Assembly (NCBI GenBank): GCA_946894095.1
Contig: OX335660.1
Location: 7,135,001-7,199,000, forward strand
From: Incurvaria masculella
Taxonomy: Eukaryota; Arthropoda; Insecta; Lepidoptera; Incurvariidae
Direction of reading: 5' to 3'
DNA: 64,000 nt
The notes under the pieces are model-generated. The model did no database searches. It was not told the DNA's origin and worked only from the letters and a program-made list of their open reading frames with translations. Shown here one piece after another: positions 63,522-64,000 of the stretch. Positions within the stretch are counted from its first letter, which is position 1. The number at the start of each line of letters is the position of its first letter. The translations under genes and the position numbers were made by a program.

Positions 63522-64000
63522 AGCGATGCTCTAGTAACACTACACCGATGCGGCGGCGGTGGCGACAGGAAATGCGCGGTTGAGTTACTTTATCCGCGTT
63601 CAGCAGTGCAGCTATCGGTTACTAGGTGGCGCGCGGGCGCGGCGGGATATCCGGGCAACTGGCACGAAGAGCTGTTACAAGAGACGGGATGGAGCCCTTA
63701 CAAATGAGGGTAGCAACATGGATTAACGTCCACCTGTCACCGTGACAGGTTGGGTTTTGAGAGGCATGCATCATCACTTGTATTTCTGCACGAACAAGTA
63801 GATAACTAAACGGAGAACTACGCAATCAATGGAAAGATTTCAATTACCTGTTAAATTAAATATACCGCAGCGAAGTCATTGCCGTCATGTGTGGAACCTG
63901 GTTACCATGAGAAGTGTCGGGCTAATATGACAATAGGTCAGCCATCCATGCAAAAAAATAGCAAGGTTTCCAATATCATGATATTGAGAACTTTCCTACC
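63522..64000. other. GC-rich patch, then SINE family F trace
   Basis: 63540-63650 is CpG-rich (GCGGCGGCGGTGGCGACAGG). 63880-63960 (GGGCTAATATGACAATAGGT, CAGCCATCCATGC) resembles the family F tail in plus orientation. No gene. Confidence 0.4.

Overview
This window looks like intergenic and intronic DNA from a lepidopteran (moth or butterfly) nuclear genome. It has AT-rich spacers, spliced genes with GT..AG introns, and no prokaryotic gene density. It is packed with short interspersed elements of the kinds common in Lepidoptera: TTAA-flanked MITEs, Helitrons ending in CTAG, tRNA-headed SINEs, RTE/CR1-type LINE 3' ends, mariner, Harbinger and Penelope-like pieces. The species is not identified. 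All family assignments come from reading the sequence; no database was searched.

Layout. 1-1100: 5'-truncated LINE reverse transcriptase running off the left edge (minus strand). 1100-11,290: repeat-rich spacer with a TTAA MITE, a LINE 3' end with clear target-site duplications, and a CpG-rich promoter-like patch. 11,294-12,870: a mariner (Tc1/mariner) inserted in a SINE-like repeat. 13-23 kb: more copies of the same repeats and a broken second LINE RT. 23,280-24,695: a TTAA MITE split by a Helitron. 25-32 kb: palindromic MITEs and a decayed Penelope-like GIY-YIG domain. 32.4-46.6 kb: two RTE-type LINE 3' ends, a ~550-bp TIR element present several times, and a four-unit 171-bp tandem array of a MITE that carries TGACGTCA palindromes. 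49-53.6 kb: a repeat-poor island with the only convincing host gene, a CIP/KIP cyclin-dependent kinase inhibitor (dacapo/p27 type), coding exon 51,708-52,220. 56,214-60,437: an apparently full-length PIF/Harbinger transposon. 60.4-64 kb: SINE fragments and spacer.

The most interesting object is the Harbinger element. It carries two intron-containing genes on opposite strands, and both spliced reading frames are open. The plus-strand gene (three exons, 329 aa) encodes a MADF-BESS DNA-binding protein. The minus-strand gene (two exons, 414 aa) encodes a DDE transposase. The genes interdigitate: the last exon of each lies wholly inside an intron of the other, and only 30 bp separate the two final exons. 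Those 30 bp read as a 3' splice site on both strands. The transposase stop codon is followed at once by AATAAA, which overlaps the first base of the contact with the MADF intron-2 donor. The MADF intron 1 has itself collected several younger elements without harm to either frame.

Only the CDK inhibitor looks like a resident gene; the rest of the window is mobile-element-derived or unassigned. Several nested insertions give a relative order of events, because intact 'empty-site' copies exist elsewhere in the window.
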